Assembly (NCBI RefSeq): GCF_009674605.1
Contig: NZ_WKJO01000001.1
Span: 372,001-436,000 of the forward strand
Source of the DNA: Haloferax litoreum
GTDB lineage: Archaea; Halobacteriota; Halobacteria; Halobacteriales; Haloferacaceae
Direction: 5' to 3'
DNA: 64,000 nt
This document shows, in pieces, positions 42,926-51,873 of the stretch. The notes under the pieces were generated by a model, which saw only the letters and a list, made by a program, of their open reading frames with translations, was not told where the DNA came from and made no database searches. Made by a program: the position numbers and the translations under genes. Positions within the stretch are counted from its first letter, which is position 1; the number at the start of each line of letters is the position of its first letter.

Positions 42926-43545
42926 CGGCGTGCTCCGATTCTATCGCCGTCACCTTCAGAGGACCGCGCGATGTCGCGTCCGGCAGTTTCTCTTCTCGAA
43001 TCGCGCCCGATATCCTCTATCGCAGCAATCGTCCGTTCGACTCGGGCGACCAACCGCGACTGGCCCGACAGGAGGAGTCGAAGTCGATAGCTGAACGGAA
43101 CGGGGACGTCCGCTCCCAAGAATCGGGCAGCGACCACGTCGTCGGTCCACCCTCCCGTGTCGACGAGTGCCGATGCACCCTCTGGGGTTCGGCCGTCACG
43201 GAGGACGAGTGCGCGCACCGCTCGCTGTTCGAGTCTGTCGGTGAGTCGGTCACGAGCACCCCACCGGCCCTGACGCGTCGTGGCCGCCAGGAGTTCGCTG
43301 TCGAAGTCAGTACCGGGGACGGGGACTTCGACGCGAACTTCGGGGTCGCCCGTCGTCGTCGTCCGGATTTGTGTCCCACGCCGACGTTGGATGTACCGCA
43401 ATCCTTGAATCGTCGCCAGCGCGGCGACCACTCCGAGAAACACGTCTGTGAGTTCGATACCAAGTGAGATGCCGGCGACGATAGCGAGGCCCCCAACAGT
43501 GGCGACGACGCCGACGAGAAGCGCGAGAGACCGTCTCTTCGTCAC
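42922..43545 (-). CDS. DUF7269-like membrane protein
   Basis: A 207-aa protein with two N-terminal helices (about 6-26, 30-46) and a soluble Arg-rich C-terminal part (GARDRLTDRLEQRAVRALVLRDGRTPEGA). It starts with GTG at 43545, which overlaps the DUF4129 stop by 4 bp (GTGA), and its stop overlaps the DUF58 ATG by 4 bp. This tight coupling shows one unit. The family name is from my memory of similar gene clusters; function unknown. Confidence 0.7.
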   Translation of the reverse strand: MTKRRSLALLVGVVATVGGLAIVAGISLGIELTDVFLGVVAALATIQGLRYIQRRRGTQIRTTTTGDPEVRVEVPVPGTDFDSELLAATTRQGRWGARDRLTDRLEQRAVRALVLRDGRTPEGASALVDTGGWTDDVVAARFLGADVPVPFSYRLRLLLSGQSRLVARVERTIAAIEDIGRDSRRETAGRDIARSSEGDGDRIGARR

Positions 43546-44552
43546 GGTTCGTCCTCCTGTCTCGAATCTCTCTCGTGTCTCGAATCTCGCGTTGGTCCAG
43601 ACCCGTCGGTGGGTGCATAGGTCGATTCGATGCGACGAAGCGCGTCGATTGCACGTTGCTCGCGCGCCGTCGTCGCATCGGCCCCGCCGTACCGAACTTC
43701 CTCGAAGAGCGTCGTCAGTTGCGTCACGTCCTCCCGCGCCATGCCCGCTTCGACGGCGACCGCGGCGAACTCCGCCGGCGTCGAAGACTGTCGGTTGGGT
43801 ACGTTGAGGTGGTCGGTCATCTCCGCCCACGCGCGGAACACTTCGTTTTCGACGCCGCTCTCACCGGATTCGATCCGCTCGGCAGCAGCACCGGCGGCCC
43901 TCCCGACGGCCGCGACGTTCGGGACTTCGTCGGGTGTCGCGTCCGCTTCGTCGTCGCCTTCGTCTGGTGAGTCACCCGTCCCTGTCACGAGCATGAAGAG
44001 GGCAACGGCGAGGGCGACGACGAGCAAGAGAGTGAACACTGCCGTCGGGGGCGAGATGTTCTGGGCTCCGCCCGCACTCTCGCCGAGTTGCCCACCGCCA
44101 CCGGGGGCGAACAGCGAGATGTTCCCTGCGGCGGCAGCGGCCTGTCTCGAAAACGAGAACTCCTGACTGCACGCGGTCAGAAACCCGAACAGGAGAACGA
44201 CGGGTGGCCCCAACGCGAAGACGATTGCGACTGGGGGAAGGAGCGAACGAGTCTCCCAGTAGGCGTACCCACCGAGAAGGAGAAAGACGGCGGCGACGAG
44301 GGCGAGCACCCACGGTGAGAGAAGCCACGGAAGACACGGAGTCGGGATACTGATTCCTTCGCTATCGCCCGAAAGTGGTTGGAATCCCGTGTCCTGTGAC
44401 TCACCAACGCCACCACCGCCGTCGTTGCCAGCACCGAATCCCGAGGGACCACCGTCTGTTACGACAGTCGAGTCGATGGTTGCCGCGGCGACGGCGAGGG
44501 CGACGACGGCGAGGAGGGCGAGTGCGAGCGCACCGTACGCAGAGCGGTCCAC
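43542..44552 (-). CDS. DUF4129-domain membrane protein
   Basis: A 336-aa protein and the first gene of the MoxR-partner cluster. It has a signal anchor (about 5-25), a Gly-rich extracytoplasmic stretch (GFGAGNDGGGGVGES), three or four more helices, and a soluble DUF4129-like tail with FRAWAEMTDHLNVPNRQSSTPAEFA and LTTLFEEVRYGG. DUF4129 proteins occur with transglutaminase, DUF58 and MoxR genes. The GTG at 44552 is taken because AT-rich sequence (AAATATCTTTA on the minus strand) lies about 30 bp upstream, as in leaderless genes. Confidence 0.75.
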   Translation of the reverse strand: MDRSAYGALALALLAVVALAVAAATIDSTVVTDGGPSGFGAGNDGGGGVGESQDTGFQPLSGDSEGISIPTPCLPWLLSPWVLALVAAVFLLLGGYAYWETRSLLPPVAIVFALGPPVVLLFGFLTACSQEFSFSRQAAAAAGNISLFAPGGGGQLGESAGGAQNISPPTAVFTLLLVVALAVALFMLVTGTGDSPDEGDDEADATPDEVPNVAAVGRAAGAAAERIESGESGVENEVFRAWAEMTDHLNVPNRQSSTPAEFAAVAVEAGMAREDVTQLTTLFEEVRYGGADATTAREQRAIDALRRIESTYAPTDGSGPTRDSRHERDSRQEDEP

Positions 44553-44776
44553 GATACACAGTAACAGTATGCGAGGTAAAGATATTTCGAGGACTGCGCC
44601 GCCGGAGTGGGTAGATTCCACAGAGATGCGAGGTGAACAGACTCAGGTCGGTCGGGTGACGTACGTCTCCCGTGACGACGAGAACGACGGCCACTCGAAC
44701 CTCTCTGTTCCGCGTTCCTCTCTTCTCGAGGCAGTCCACTGCGCCGATAGTCGCTGTACTTCTGACAGAGACAGAC

Positions 44777-45173
44777 CACCAATACAAGTGAACACGGTTT
44801 CTCCCGCGTGGTCAGGTACCGTCACTGCATGCCGACACACCACTGCTGCAAGTGAATGATGACGGCCGAGCGACGGCAGAGACTCGACCCAGAGACACCA
44901 CCGTTTCATGTGAACCAGAGTGAGCGTCCGAGTGGTCGAAGTCGAAGAGACCACACGTACAAGTGAATGGACGGGAGTGGGCTCGGCTTCGTGGACCCAC
45001 CACAATTGCAGGTGAATTGCCACCGAGAGTCCCAGCAGGTGCTAAATTCACGAGTTTGCCGTCACGTGTGAGAGCGGTCCGACCTCGTTTTCGTGTCAAC
45101 GATTTAGTTGAAACTGTGCTCTGTTACTCTTCTAGAGTGTGTCGTGTGTCGTTATTCACTTGTAACAGTGGTG
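44777..45173. other. Probable replication origin: repeated boxes beside orc1/cdc6
   Basis: Six copies of a box with consensus CACCAC-N4/5-T(G/A)CAAGTGAA. Five are direct: 44777-44792, 44838-44856, 44896-44914, 44950-44967 and 44998-45016. One is inverted, at 45155-45173 (CACCACTGTTACAAGTGAA on the minus strand). The direct copies are 50-60 bp apart. Between the last direct and the inverted copy lies a lower-GC stretch (GATTTAGTTGAAACTG) that could unwind. The orc1/cdc6 gene begins 212 bp further on. This arrangement is the plan of an archaeal origin with origin recognition boxes. No ORF in 44553-45384 is convincing. Confidence 0.7.
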
Positions 45174-45348
45174 TGTGTCTGTGTCGTGAGTGTCGGGAAC
45201 AGCAGAGTGAGATATCGTCTGTATTCAGCACGTCGTCGATATCGTTCGTGGATGACTTCGACGACTCGGCGTCTGGTCGACTCACTCTGTGGCGACAAGG
45301 AACGGACACACGAGCGTGTGCGTTCAAATGAATCAGATGAAATCGGGG

Positions 45349-45357
45349 TTTTAAATA
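45349..45357 (+). promoter_or_regulatory. TATA box of the orc1/cdc6 gene
   Basis: TTTTAAATA, 28-36 bp before the ATG at 45385, a spacing that predicts a nearly leaderless transcript. Confidence 0.6.
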
Positions 45358-45384
45358 GGGGGACGCGACAACGACCCGACGCTA

Positions 45385-46611
45385 ATGCGCCGGTTCGAAC
45401 GAAAACAAAACGTCTTCGTCAACAAGGACGCTCTCGGTGAGTCCTACAAACCCGAGCGCATCGAAGAACGCGACGACGAGATTTCGGAGTACATGGACGC
45501 CCTCCAACCCGTCGTCGACGGGTGGGAACCGAACAACATCTTCCTCTACGGGAACACCGGTGTCGGAAAGACAGCAGTGACCGAGTTCCTCCTCGAGATG
45601 CTCCTCGAAGACGTCTCACAGTACGACGACGTAGATTTGAGTGTCATCTCCATCAACTGCAAGACGCTCAACTCCTCGTATCAGGTCGCAGTCGAACTCG
45701 TCAACGAACTCCGACCGTCGGGCGCGGAGATAAGTTCGACCGGCTATCCCCAACAGACCGTCTTCAAGAAACTCTTTCAGGAGTTAGACGACGTTGGTGG
45801 GACCATCCTCATCGTCCTCGACGAAGTCGACTCTATCGGTGACCGCGACGAATTGCTCTACGAACTCCCTCGCGCGCGCTCGAACGGCAAACTCGAAGAC
45901 GCGAAAGTCGGCCTCATCGGCATCTCGAACGACTTCAAGTTCCACGACCAACTCGACCCGCGCGTGCAGGATACCCTCTGCGAGCGTGAACTGCACTTCC
46001 CGCCATATCAGGCCCCGGAACTCCAGAACATCCTCGAATCACGCGCCGAGGTAGCCATCGCCGCAGACTCGTGTGAAGAAGGAGTTCTCAACCTCTGTGC
46101 CGCACTCGCCGCCCGCGACAGCGGAAGCGCGCGGCAGGCCCTCGACTTGCTCAGACTGGCGGGTGAACACGCGGAGAACAAAGACGACGACCGAATCACG
46201 CTCGACCACGTCGACATCGCCCGGCAAAAACTCGAACAGGAACGCGTCGTCGAAGGGATGCGCGAACTCACCGAGAACGGTCACTTCGCACTCCTCGCAG
46301 TCGTCTCGAAAGCGGCGCACGACGAGACGCCCTGCCGAATGCGTGACCTCTACCAAGAGTACCTCCGCCTGTGCAACTCCGCCGGCATCGACCCACTCGC
46401 CCAGCGGTCGGTCCACAACCACCTCTCTGACCTCAGGATGCTCGGCATCCTCTCGGCCGAAGAGAACCGAACCGGGTCGCGGGGGAACTACTACAGTTAC
46501 GCCCTCGACGTTCCCTTCTCCAGCGCGATGGAAGCGCTCTCGGACGTGTTGTCGCTCGACTCGGTGTTAGACGAGATTCGAAAGACGGCGCGGCAGGCGG
46601 AAGCAGTCTAA
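45385..46611 (+). CDS. orc: Orc1/Cdc6 origin-binding ATPase
   Basis: A 408-aa replication initiator. The AAA+ core contains FLYGNTGVGKTAVTEFLLEM (Walker A, about 55), TILIVLDEVDSIGDRDELLYEL (Walker B), and LIGISNDFKFHDQLDPRVQD (sensor 1). A winged-helix domain follows from about 310 (HLSDLRMLGILSAEENRTGSR). Haloarchaea carry many Orc paralogues, and each origin is served by the adjacent one. From gene order I suspect an orc5-like paralogue, but only alignment could tell. The upstream box cluster is its likely target. Confidence 0.92.
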   Translation: MRRFERKQNVFVNKDALGESYKPERIEERDDEISEYMDALQPVVDGWEPNNIFLYGNTGVGKTAVTEFLLEMLLEDVSQYDDVDLSVISINCKTLNSSYQVAVELVNELRPSGAEISSTGYPQQTVFKKLFQELDDVGGTILIVLDEVDSIGDRDELLYELPRARSNGKLEDAKVGLIGISNDFKFHDQLDPRVQDTLCERELHFPPYQAPELQNILESRAEVAIAADSCEEGVLNLCAALAARDSGSARQALDLLRLAGEHAENKDDDRITLDHVDIARQKLEQERVVEGMRELTENGHFALLAVVSKAAHDETPCRMRDLYQEYLRLCNSAGIDPLAQRSVHNHLSDLRMLGILSAEENRTGSRGNYYSYALDVPFSSAMEALSDVLSLDSVLDEIRKTARQAEAV

Positions 46612-46642
46612 GCAGTCTACCTCCACTCACGTCGACGTAGTC

Positions 46643-46843
46643 TCACTTCTCGGCCGGGCGATTGTGTTCGAACAGTTGCCACAGTAAGACCACACTGGCA
46701 ATCGAGAACGCGACGAACAGGACGAACGAACCAGTCCCAACGTCACCACTGAAAACAGCCTCTGCCTGACTGACCGCCCCGACGAGTGTGAGGACGAAGA
46801 GAACAACCACACCACGACGGTTCACCCCGACAGGTCTGTCCAT
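46643..46843 (-). CDS. Small membrane protein (66 aa)
   Basis: A 66-aa protein with two hydrophobic helices (VVVLFVLTLVGAVSQAEAVF and FVLFVAFSIASVVLLWQLFE) and a charged end. It stands alone, convergent with orc. Function unknown. The helical pattern and a good ATG support it. Confidence 0.55.
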   Translation of the reverse strand: MDRPVGVNRRGVVVLFVLTLVGAVSQAEAVFSGDVGTGSFVLFVAFSIASVVLLWQLFEHNRPAEK

Positions 46844-46913
46844 ACGACATTATGTGCGCGAAGGTACATGAAATTGCACCGTTCAGCGAGGTGACGACGG
46901 TTCTGCGGCGGGC

Positions 46914-47519
46914 TTAGACGCCCTTGGCCAGTCGCGCAAACACGAACTCGCTACTCGTTCCGAGTGGGTCGTTCGCCATCCGCGTCTCCAACCGGTCGAA
47001 CCCCGCTTCTCGAAGTTGCTGGAGCGTCTGTGCCCGCCCGGGCGACGAGAAGAACATCTCTCCACCCATCCATCCACGACGAACGGTTTCGAACCGACCG
47101 CCGGGAAGTGTCATCAGCACGCACCCATCGGGTTTCAAGACCCGTGCGAACTCGCGGTAGACGGCCGAGTGCGACTCCCGGGGCACGTGGAACACGGCGT
47201 GGTAGGCAGTGAGACCGTCGACCGAGTCGTTACGGAGTGGTATCTGAAGCATGTCGGCCATGACCAACTGCGCGTCGGGGACTGTGGTCGTGGCCAAGTC
47301 GAGTCCGCGTCGAGAGAAGTCGAGGCCGATGCTTCCGGCAGGGAGGTTTGCGAGCGTCCGTGCACCGTCTCCGCATCCAACGTCGAGGACGACTGGGTCG
47401 TCTGGGAGGTCGGCGACGAACTCCGAGAGGAGAGCGGCGTCGGACCCGGTGGGGTCTCTGTTTCGGGCGTACGCATCGGAGACGGCATCCCACGCGTGTC
47501 GCACGGCGTTTCGGTCCAT
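46914..47519 (-). CDS. SAM-dependent methyltransferase (class I)
   Basis: A 201-aa protein with SAM motif I (VVLDVGCGDGARTLANLPAG), motif II region SIGLDFSRRGLDLA, and the UbiE/type-11 motif AYHAVFHVPRESHSAVYREFARVLKPDG. Substrate unknown. The start MDRNAVRHAWDAVSDAYARN is typical of methyltransferase type 11. Solo gene, same strand as the transporter cluster further on. Confidence 0.82.
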   Translation of the reverse strand: MDRNAVRHAWDAVSDAYARNRDPTGSDAALLSEFVADLPDDPVVLDVGCGDGARTLANLPAGSIGLDFSRRGLDLATTTVPDAQLVMADMLQIPLRNDSVDGLTAYHAVFHVPRESHSAVYREFARVLKPDGCVLMTLPGGRFETVRRGWMGGEMFFSSPGRAQTLQQLREAGFDRLETRMANDPLGTSSEFVFARLAKGV

Positions 47520-47614
47520 GTCCTCTGGTAGGGAGGGAGACGAGATAACCGTCTGTCAGTCTCGCCAGTTCCGGTGGTCTCGACCGTCGAAAAAGAAGGT
47601 GAGCGCTCGCCCAA

Positions 47615-48007
47615 TCAGAAGACCGACCCGAAGACGACCGACCCGACGAGCATCGTCCCGACCATGACGCCGAGTCCGAACCCGAGAATACGAGTCATCG
47701 CGCGACGGGCGTCTGGCTCGGTCCACCCCGTTCGTGTGTCGAGGTGGTCCTGCATGGCCTCGATGCCCCGGCCGAGTGCGACCGCACCCGACCAGCCGAG
47801 GAGGCCGAATCCGAAGACGAGGGACCCGAGGGCGAACGTCGTGTCGACGGCGGCGGTCACGTCACCAAAGAGAGCAGACCCGACCAGCGCGACGACTGCG
47901 ACTCCCACGCCGACGGCGAGTGCCGTTCCGACGAGGTGAAGCCGAACGGTAGCCCGTTCGGTAAGCGGCGGGCGTTCGTCCGGCGGGTACTCGGGTGCTG
48001 TAGACAT
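47615..48007 (-). CDS. Uncharacterised three-helix membrane protein (130 aa)
   Basis: A 130-aa protein with a hydrophilic N-terminus (STAPEYPPDERPPLTERATV) and three or four Ala/Gly/Val-rich helices. The ATG lies 27 bp downstream of the last ABC-transporter gene (dppC, which stops at 48035). Possibly cotranscribed, but no functional link is clear. Confidence 0.6.
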   Translation of the reverse strand: MSTAPEYPPDERPPLTERATVRLHLVGTALAVGVGVAVVALVGSALFGDVTAAVDTTFALGSLVFGFGLLGWSGAVALGRGIEAMQDHLDTRTGWTEPDARRAMTRILGFGLGVMVGTMLVGSVVFGSVF

Positions 48008-48034
48008 CGTGTGAAGAAACGCCGTGAGGAGACG

Positions 48035-48970
48035 TTAGTCGACCGCTTCGCGCATCCGTGGGTCCAGTGCGTCGCGCATCCCGTCACCGAGGAGGTTGAA
48101 CCCCAGCACGGTGAGTGCGAGGAAGAATCCGGGGAAGAACGACCACCACCAGACTCCGGTGAGGAGGCCTTGGCTCACACCGTTCGAGAGCATCAGCCCC
48201 CACGAGGGCGTCCCGGCCTCGGCACCGAACCCGAGGAACGAGAGTGCCGCGAGGTCGATGATAGCGAGACCGAAGTTGAGCGTACTCTGCACCGTGATGG
48301 GTGCGAGACAGTTCGGCAGGACGTGTCGAGCGAGCACACGCGGGTCGGCCGCCCCGAGGGCGACTGTCGCGTCGATGTACTCGTTTTCGAGGACGGTCAA
48401 CGCCGCTCCGCGGACGACGCGGGCGAACCGCGGCGTGTAGACCAAGGTGAGTGCCGCAACCGCGCGCCACAGACCAAGGTCGTCGGGGAAGATAGCGACG
48501 AGTGCGAGCGCCAACAGGAGCGATGGGAACGCGAGCAGTACGTCCATTGTCCGCATGATGACGTTGTCGGTCACGTCGCTGTAGTACGCCGCGATGATGC
48601 CGAGTGAGACGCCGAGCGTCGTCGACGCCGCGACGGTCACCGTCCCGAAGAGCATCGCGTACCACGCACCGTAGGCGACGCGCGGCACGAGGTCACGCGC
48701 CTGCCCGTCGGTCCCGAAGGGGAATTCGAGACTCGGTGCGGCACGGTTCGGGTTCGTCCCCAGTTGCGACTGGGTGATGACGTCGAGGTCGACGAACAAT
48801 CTGGCGTAGATTGCGATGAGCACCATCGCGACGATGATGGCAATCCCGGCCAGCGCCAGGCGGTTCGAGAGCAGTCGGGAGACGAACGGTGACGCTGTGA
48901 AGCGGTCGATGAGACTGCGCTGGTTGGCGTCCACCGTCGTCTTTGTCGTGGTTTTCGTGTCAGTGCTCAT
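48035..48970 (-). CDS. dppC: Dipeptide/oligopeptide ABC transporter permease (DppC type)
   Basis: A 311-aa inner-membrane permease. One N-terminal helix (about 38-60) precedes the permease domain with five more helices. The coupling loop ENEYIDATVALGAADPRVLARHVLPNCLAPI is the EAA-type motif that contacts the ATPase. The N-terminal tail is Thr-rich. ATG overlaps the dppB stop by 4 bp. Last transporter gene of the operon. Confidence 0.9.
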   Translation of the reverse strand: MSTDTKTTTKTTVDANQRSLIDRFTASPFVSRLLSNRLALAGIAIIVAMVLIAIYARLFVDLDVITQSQLGTNPNRAAPSLEFPFGTDGQARDLVPRVAYGAWYAMLFGTVTVAASTTLGVSLGIIAAYYSDVTDNVIMRTMDVLLAFPSLLLALALVAIFPDDLGLWRAVAALTLVYTPRFARVVRGAALTVLENEYIDATVALGAADPRVLARHVLPNCLAPITVQSTLNFGLAIIDLAALSFLGFGAEAGTPSWGLMLSNGVSQGLLTGVWWWSFFPGFFLALTVLGFNLLGDGMRDALDPRMREAVD

Positions 48971-49986
48971 TGTTCGATGCGTGGGTCGAGGATGGAGTAG
49001 GTGATGTCGACGCCGAGGTTAACCAGCGTGAACAGGAACGCGAACGTCAGGACGGTTCCCTGCACGATGGGGTAGTCGCCGACCTTGATGGCCTCGACCA
49101 GGAGCGTCCCGATGCCGCCGATAGCGAACACCGTCTCCGTCAGCACTGCGCCGCCGAGCAGGCCACCGAACTGGATGCCGATGACCGTGATGACGGGAAT
49201 CATTGCGTTGCGGAAGCCGTGTTTCAGGACCGTAATCTTCGCGCCTTGGCCCTTCGCCCGTGCGGTCCGCATGTAGTCCTGGCGAATGACCTCCAGCATC
49301 GACGAGCGCATCATCCGCGAGATGAGCGCCATCGAGTAGATGCCGATGACCGTCGCCGGGAGAATCATGTGCCGCGCAGCAGAGACGAACATCTCCCACT
49401 CGCCCGCCAGCAACGTGTCGACGGTGACGAGACCCGTCACGCGAATCGCTTCGACGTTGTAGAGGACCGAAATCCGGCCGCTCGTCGGGAGCCATCCGAG
49501 CACCTGCGCGAACAGCAGGATGAGGAGCGGGCCGCTCCAGAAGATGGGCACGCTGATACCGGCGAGTGCGCCGATACGGGTCGTGTGGTCCGTGAAACTG
49601 TCTTGCTTGACGGCGCTCAAAATCCCGAGCGGGATGCCGAGCGAGATGCCGATGAGTTGCCCGTAGATGGCGAGTTCCAGCGTGACAGGCAGTTTGTTCG
49701 TGAGAACTTCACTGACCGGCGTGTTCCGCTGGATGATGAAGGACTCGCCGAACTCGAATTGTGCCGCGTCGAAGAGGAACCGGCCGTACTGGACCCATAT
49801 CGGGTCGTTCAGTCCGAGACTCTCTCTGACCTGCTGGACGAACTCCTCGCTGGCCCGCTCGCCGGCGATGGTCAGTGCCGGGTCGCCCGGCGAGAGGTGC
49901 AGAATGGCGAAGACGAGCGACGCCACTCCCACCAACACCGGGACGAGCAACAGCAGCCGCTTGAGTACGAATCGTGTCGAAATCAT
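48967..49986 (-). CDS. dppB: Dipeptide/oligopeptide ABC transporter permease (DppB type)
   Basis: A 339-aa permease with six helices. It starts MISTRFVLKRLLLLVPVLVGVASLVFAILHLSPGDPA, the classic DppB entry. The EAA-type loop is SSMLEVIRQDYMRTARAKGQGAKITVLKHGFRNAMIPVIT. It pairs with DppC to form the membrane pore. It lies 25 bp after the binding-protein gene and overlaps dppC by 4 bp. Confidence 0.92.
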   Translation of the reverse strand: MISTRFVLKRLLLLVPVLVGVASLVFAILHLSPGDPALTIAGERASEEFVQQVRESLGLNDPIWVQYGRFLFDAAQFEFGESFIIQRNTPVSEVLTNKLPVTLELAIYGQLIGISLGIPLGILSAVKQDSFTDHTTRIGALAGISVPIFWSGPLLILLFAQVLGWLPTSGRISVLYNVEAIRVTGLVTVDTLLAGEWEMFVSAARHMILPATVIGIYSMALISRMMRSSMLEVIRQDYMRTARAKGQGAKITVLKHGFRNAMIPVITVIGIQFGGLLGGAVLTETVFAIGGIGTLLVEAIKVGDYPIVQGTVLTFAFLFTLVNLGVDITYSILDPRIEQ

Positions 49987-50011
49987 GTATGGAAAGACGA
50001 CCGGTCAGGCT

Positions 50012-51739
50012 CTATTCGAGGCTGACCAGGTTGAGGTACGGACCACTGATGGCCGCAATCTGGAACCCACTGACGCGGCTGGAGACGCCACGGAGTTCGT
50101 CGGCGTAGTCGAGGTAGACCCACGGTGCCTCGTCGTGGGCAATCTGGTTCGCTTCGTTGTAGAGCGACTCGCGCTCTGCTTCGTCGTAGGACGACTGACC
50201 CTGTTCGACGAGGTCCATGTACTCCTGGTTTGCCCAGGCGGAGCGGTTACTGGTGTTGTAGCCTTCGGTGTCGAAGCTAACCCAGTCCTGCCCCTCGGTG
50301 AGTTGGTCTTCTTCCACCTGCGGGTGGAGCAGCACGTACATGAAGTTGTCCGGGTCGGCGTTGTCGGTGTACCAACCGAGGAAACAGGCGTCGTGGCGGC
50401 CCTGTGCCGTGTATTCGAGGAACGGACCGAACGACTGCTGGTTGATGTCGACTTCGATGCCGATGTCACCGAGGTTGGACGCGACAGTCTCTGCGGTCTG
50501 AATCGGCGACGGGTTGTACCCGCGCGGGTTCTGGAACGTCGCGAGTTCGAACGAGAATCCGTCACCGTAGCCGGCCTCTTCGAGGAGGCTCTGTGCCTGC
50601 TCGGGGTCGTACGGGTACGGGTCGAGGTCCGAGTTGTGACCGAGGACGTTCGGTGGGAGCGGCTGACTCGCCTGCGTCGCGAAGCCGGAGTAAATCTCGT
50701 TGACGATGGCTTCGGTGTTGATGGCGTAGCTCACTGCCTGACGGACGCGCTTGTCGCGGAACTCCTCACGGCTGGCCATGTTGAACGCCATGTAACCGAT
50801 GTTGATACCCTCGGTTCGGACGAGTTCGGCGTTACTCGCGTTCTCGACCTGGATGGACGACTGCGCACCAAGGCCGTCGATGATGTCGAGTTCACCGCTG
50901 GCGAGCGACTGCGCACGCGTGGAGTTCTGGCCGATGGTGACGAAGACGACTTCGTCCACGTTCGGACCGTCGCCCCAGTAGTCGGGGTTCGCCGACAGAC
51001 GGATGAGTTCGTTCGCGTCGTCGAGGTTCTCGAGTTGGAACGGACCGGTTCCGACAGGGTTCTTGTTGAGGTCCGTGCCGTACTCCTCGATTGCGGCCTG
51101 AGAGTGAACGGCCGCGGCGAACATCGCCAGGTTACGCAGGAACGGCGCGTACGTCTGGGTCAGCTGAATCGTCATCGAGTAGTCGCCGTCGACCTGAATC
51201 TCGTCGATCCAGGCACCGAGCGTGAACGGACCGTAGGCGGAGACGTAGTCGTCGCCACCGTAGTACTCGTAGTCGGAGTCGACGAAGCGGCGGTACGTCG
51301 CGACGAAGTCGTCTGCGGTGAACTCCTCGCCGTTGTGGAACGTCACGCCTTCGCGGAGCGTGATGGAGGCCGTCTGGCCTTCGAGGCTGTACTCCGTCGC
51401 GAGTCCCTGCGTCAGCGTGGACTGGCCCGGTTCGAAGTTGATGAGCGTGTCGTAGAGTTGCTCCGTGACCTTCGCAACCTCACCGCTCGTACTGTTCTGG
51501 AAGTCGAGCGTGGGCGAGTGACTCCCACGACCGTAACGGAGGACCTGCGGCGACCCGTTGTCGTCGCCGTTGCCACCATCGGTAGACTCGGTTTCGGTCG
51601 TATCGGCACCACCGGTATCCTCGGTGGTCGTCTCTTCGCCGTTACCGCCGGTACAACCAGCAAGCGCCGCGGTGGCCGCGGCCGTCCCCGCCGCGCTCAG
51701 GAAGCGCCGTCGGGAGACACTATTGCCATCTTGTGACAT
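50012..51739 (-). CDS. dppA: Peptide/solute-binding lipoprotein (SBP family 5), Tat-exported
   Basis: A 575-aa substrate-binding protein for the ABC importer. The N-terminus is a Tat signal (SVSRRRFLSAAG) with the lipobox LAGC at about residue 28, then a Gly/Thr/Glu-rich linker (NGEETTTEDTGGADTTETES). This is the usual haloarchaeal layout: folded export and lipid anchoring. The SBP_bac_5 core spans about 75-500. The ligand may be a peptide, nickel or an oligosaccharide; peptide is the default. The start at 51739 puts the twin arginines correctly. A TATA-like TTATTTTTATAGG lies about 30 bp upstream, so it may have its own promoter. Confidence 0.9.
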   Translation of the reverse strand: MSQDGNSVSRRRFLSAAGTAAATAALAGCTGGNGEETTTEDTGGADTTETESTDGGNGDDNGSPQVLRYGRGSHSPTLDFQNSTSGEVAKVTEQLYDTLINFEPGQSTLTQGLATEYSLEGQTASITLREGVTFHNGEEFTADDFVATYRRFVDSDYEYYGGDDYVSAYGPFTLGAWIDEIQVDGDYSMTIQLTQTYAPFLRNLAMFAAAVHSQAAIEEYGTDLNKNPVGTGPFQLENLDDANELIRLSANPDYWGDGPNVDEVVFVTIGQNSTRAQSLASGELDIIDGLGAQSSIQVENASNAELVRTEGINIGYMAFNMASREEFRDKRVRQAVSYAINTEAIVNEIYSGFATQASQPLPPNVLGHNSDLDPYPYDPEQAQSLLEEAGYGDGFSFELATFQNPRGYNPSPIQTAETVASNLGDIGIEVDINQQSFGPFLEYTAQGRHDACFLGWYTDNADPDNFMYVLLHPQVEEDQLTEGQDWVSFDTEGYNTSNRSAWANQEYMDLVEQGQSSYDEAERESLYNEANQIAHDEAPWVYLDYADELRGVSSRVSGFQIAAISGPYLNLVSLE

Positions 51740-51873
51740 ACGAGTAACTATCAATCACACCCTATAAAAATAACGAAGCGAGCGGCCGGCGAATGAGAGA
51801 CAGCGGCGACTCGTTTCGGTAAATATGTGGAATTATCGAAAAGGAATTTCCTCGGATGCGAGTAGTTCGCCGG

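Noticed and set aside
41186-43090. 634-codon open frame on the plus strand opposite DUF58 and its neighbour
   Set aside because: It is antisense to well-supported genes and its product is an Arg/Glu/Asp mix without domains. Long antisense frames are common in GC-rich haloarchaeal DNA.
44777-45016. Regularly spaced repeats considered as a CRISPR array
   Set aside because: The repeats are only 16-19 bp and imperfect, one copy is inverted, and the neighbour is orc1/cdc6. An origin explains them better.
49667-51736. 689-codon open frame on the plus strand opposite the binding-protein gene
   Set aside because: It mirrors dppA and the start of dppB, which have clear domains, signal peptide and operon overlaps. 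The composition (Val/Arg/Glu-rich) is that of a shadow frame.
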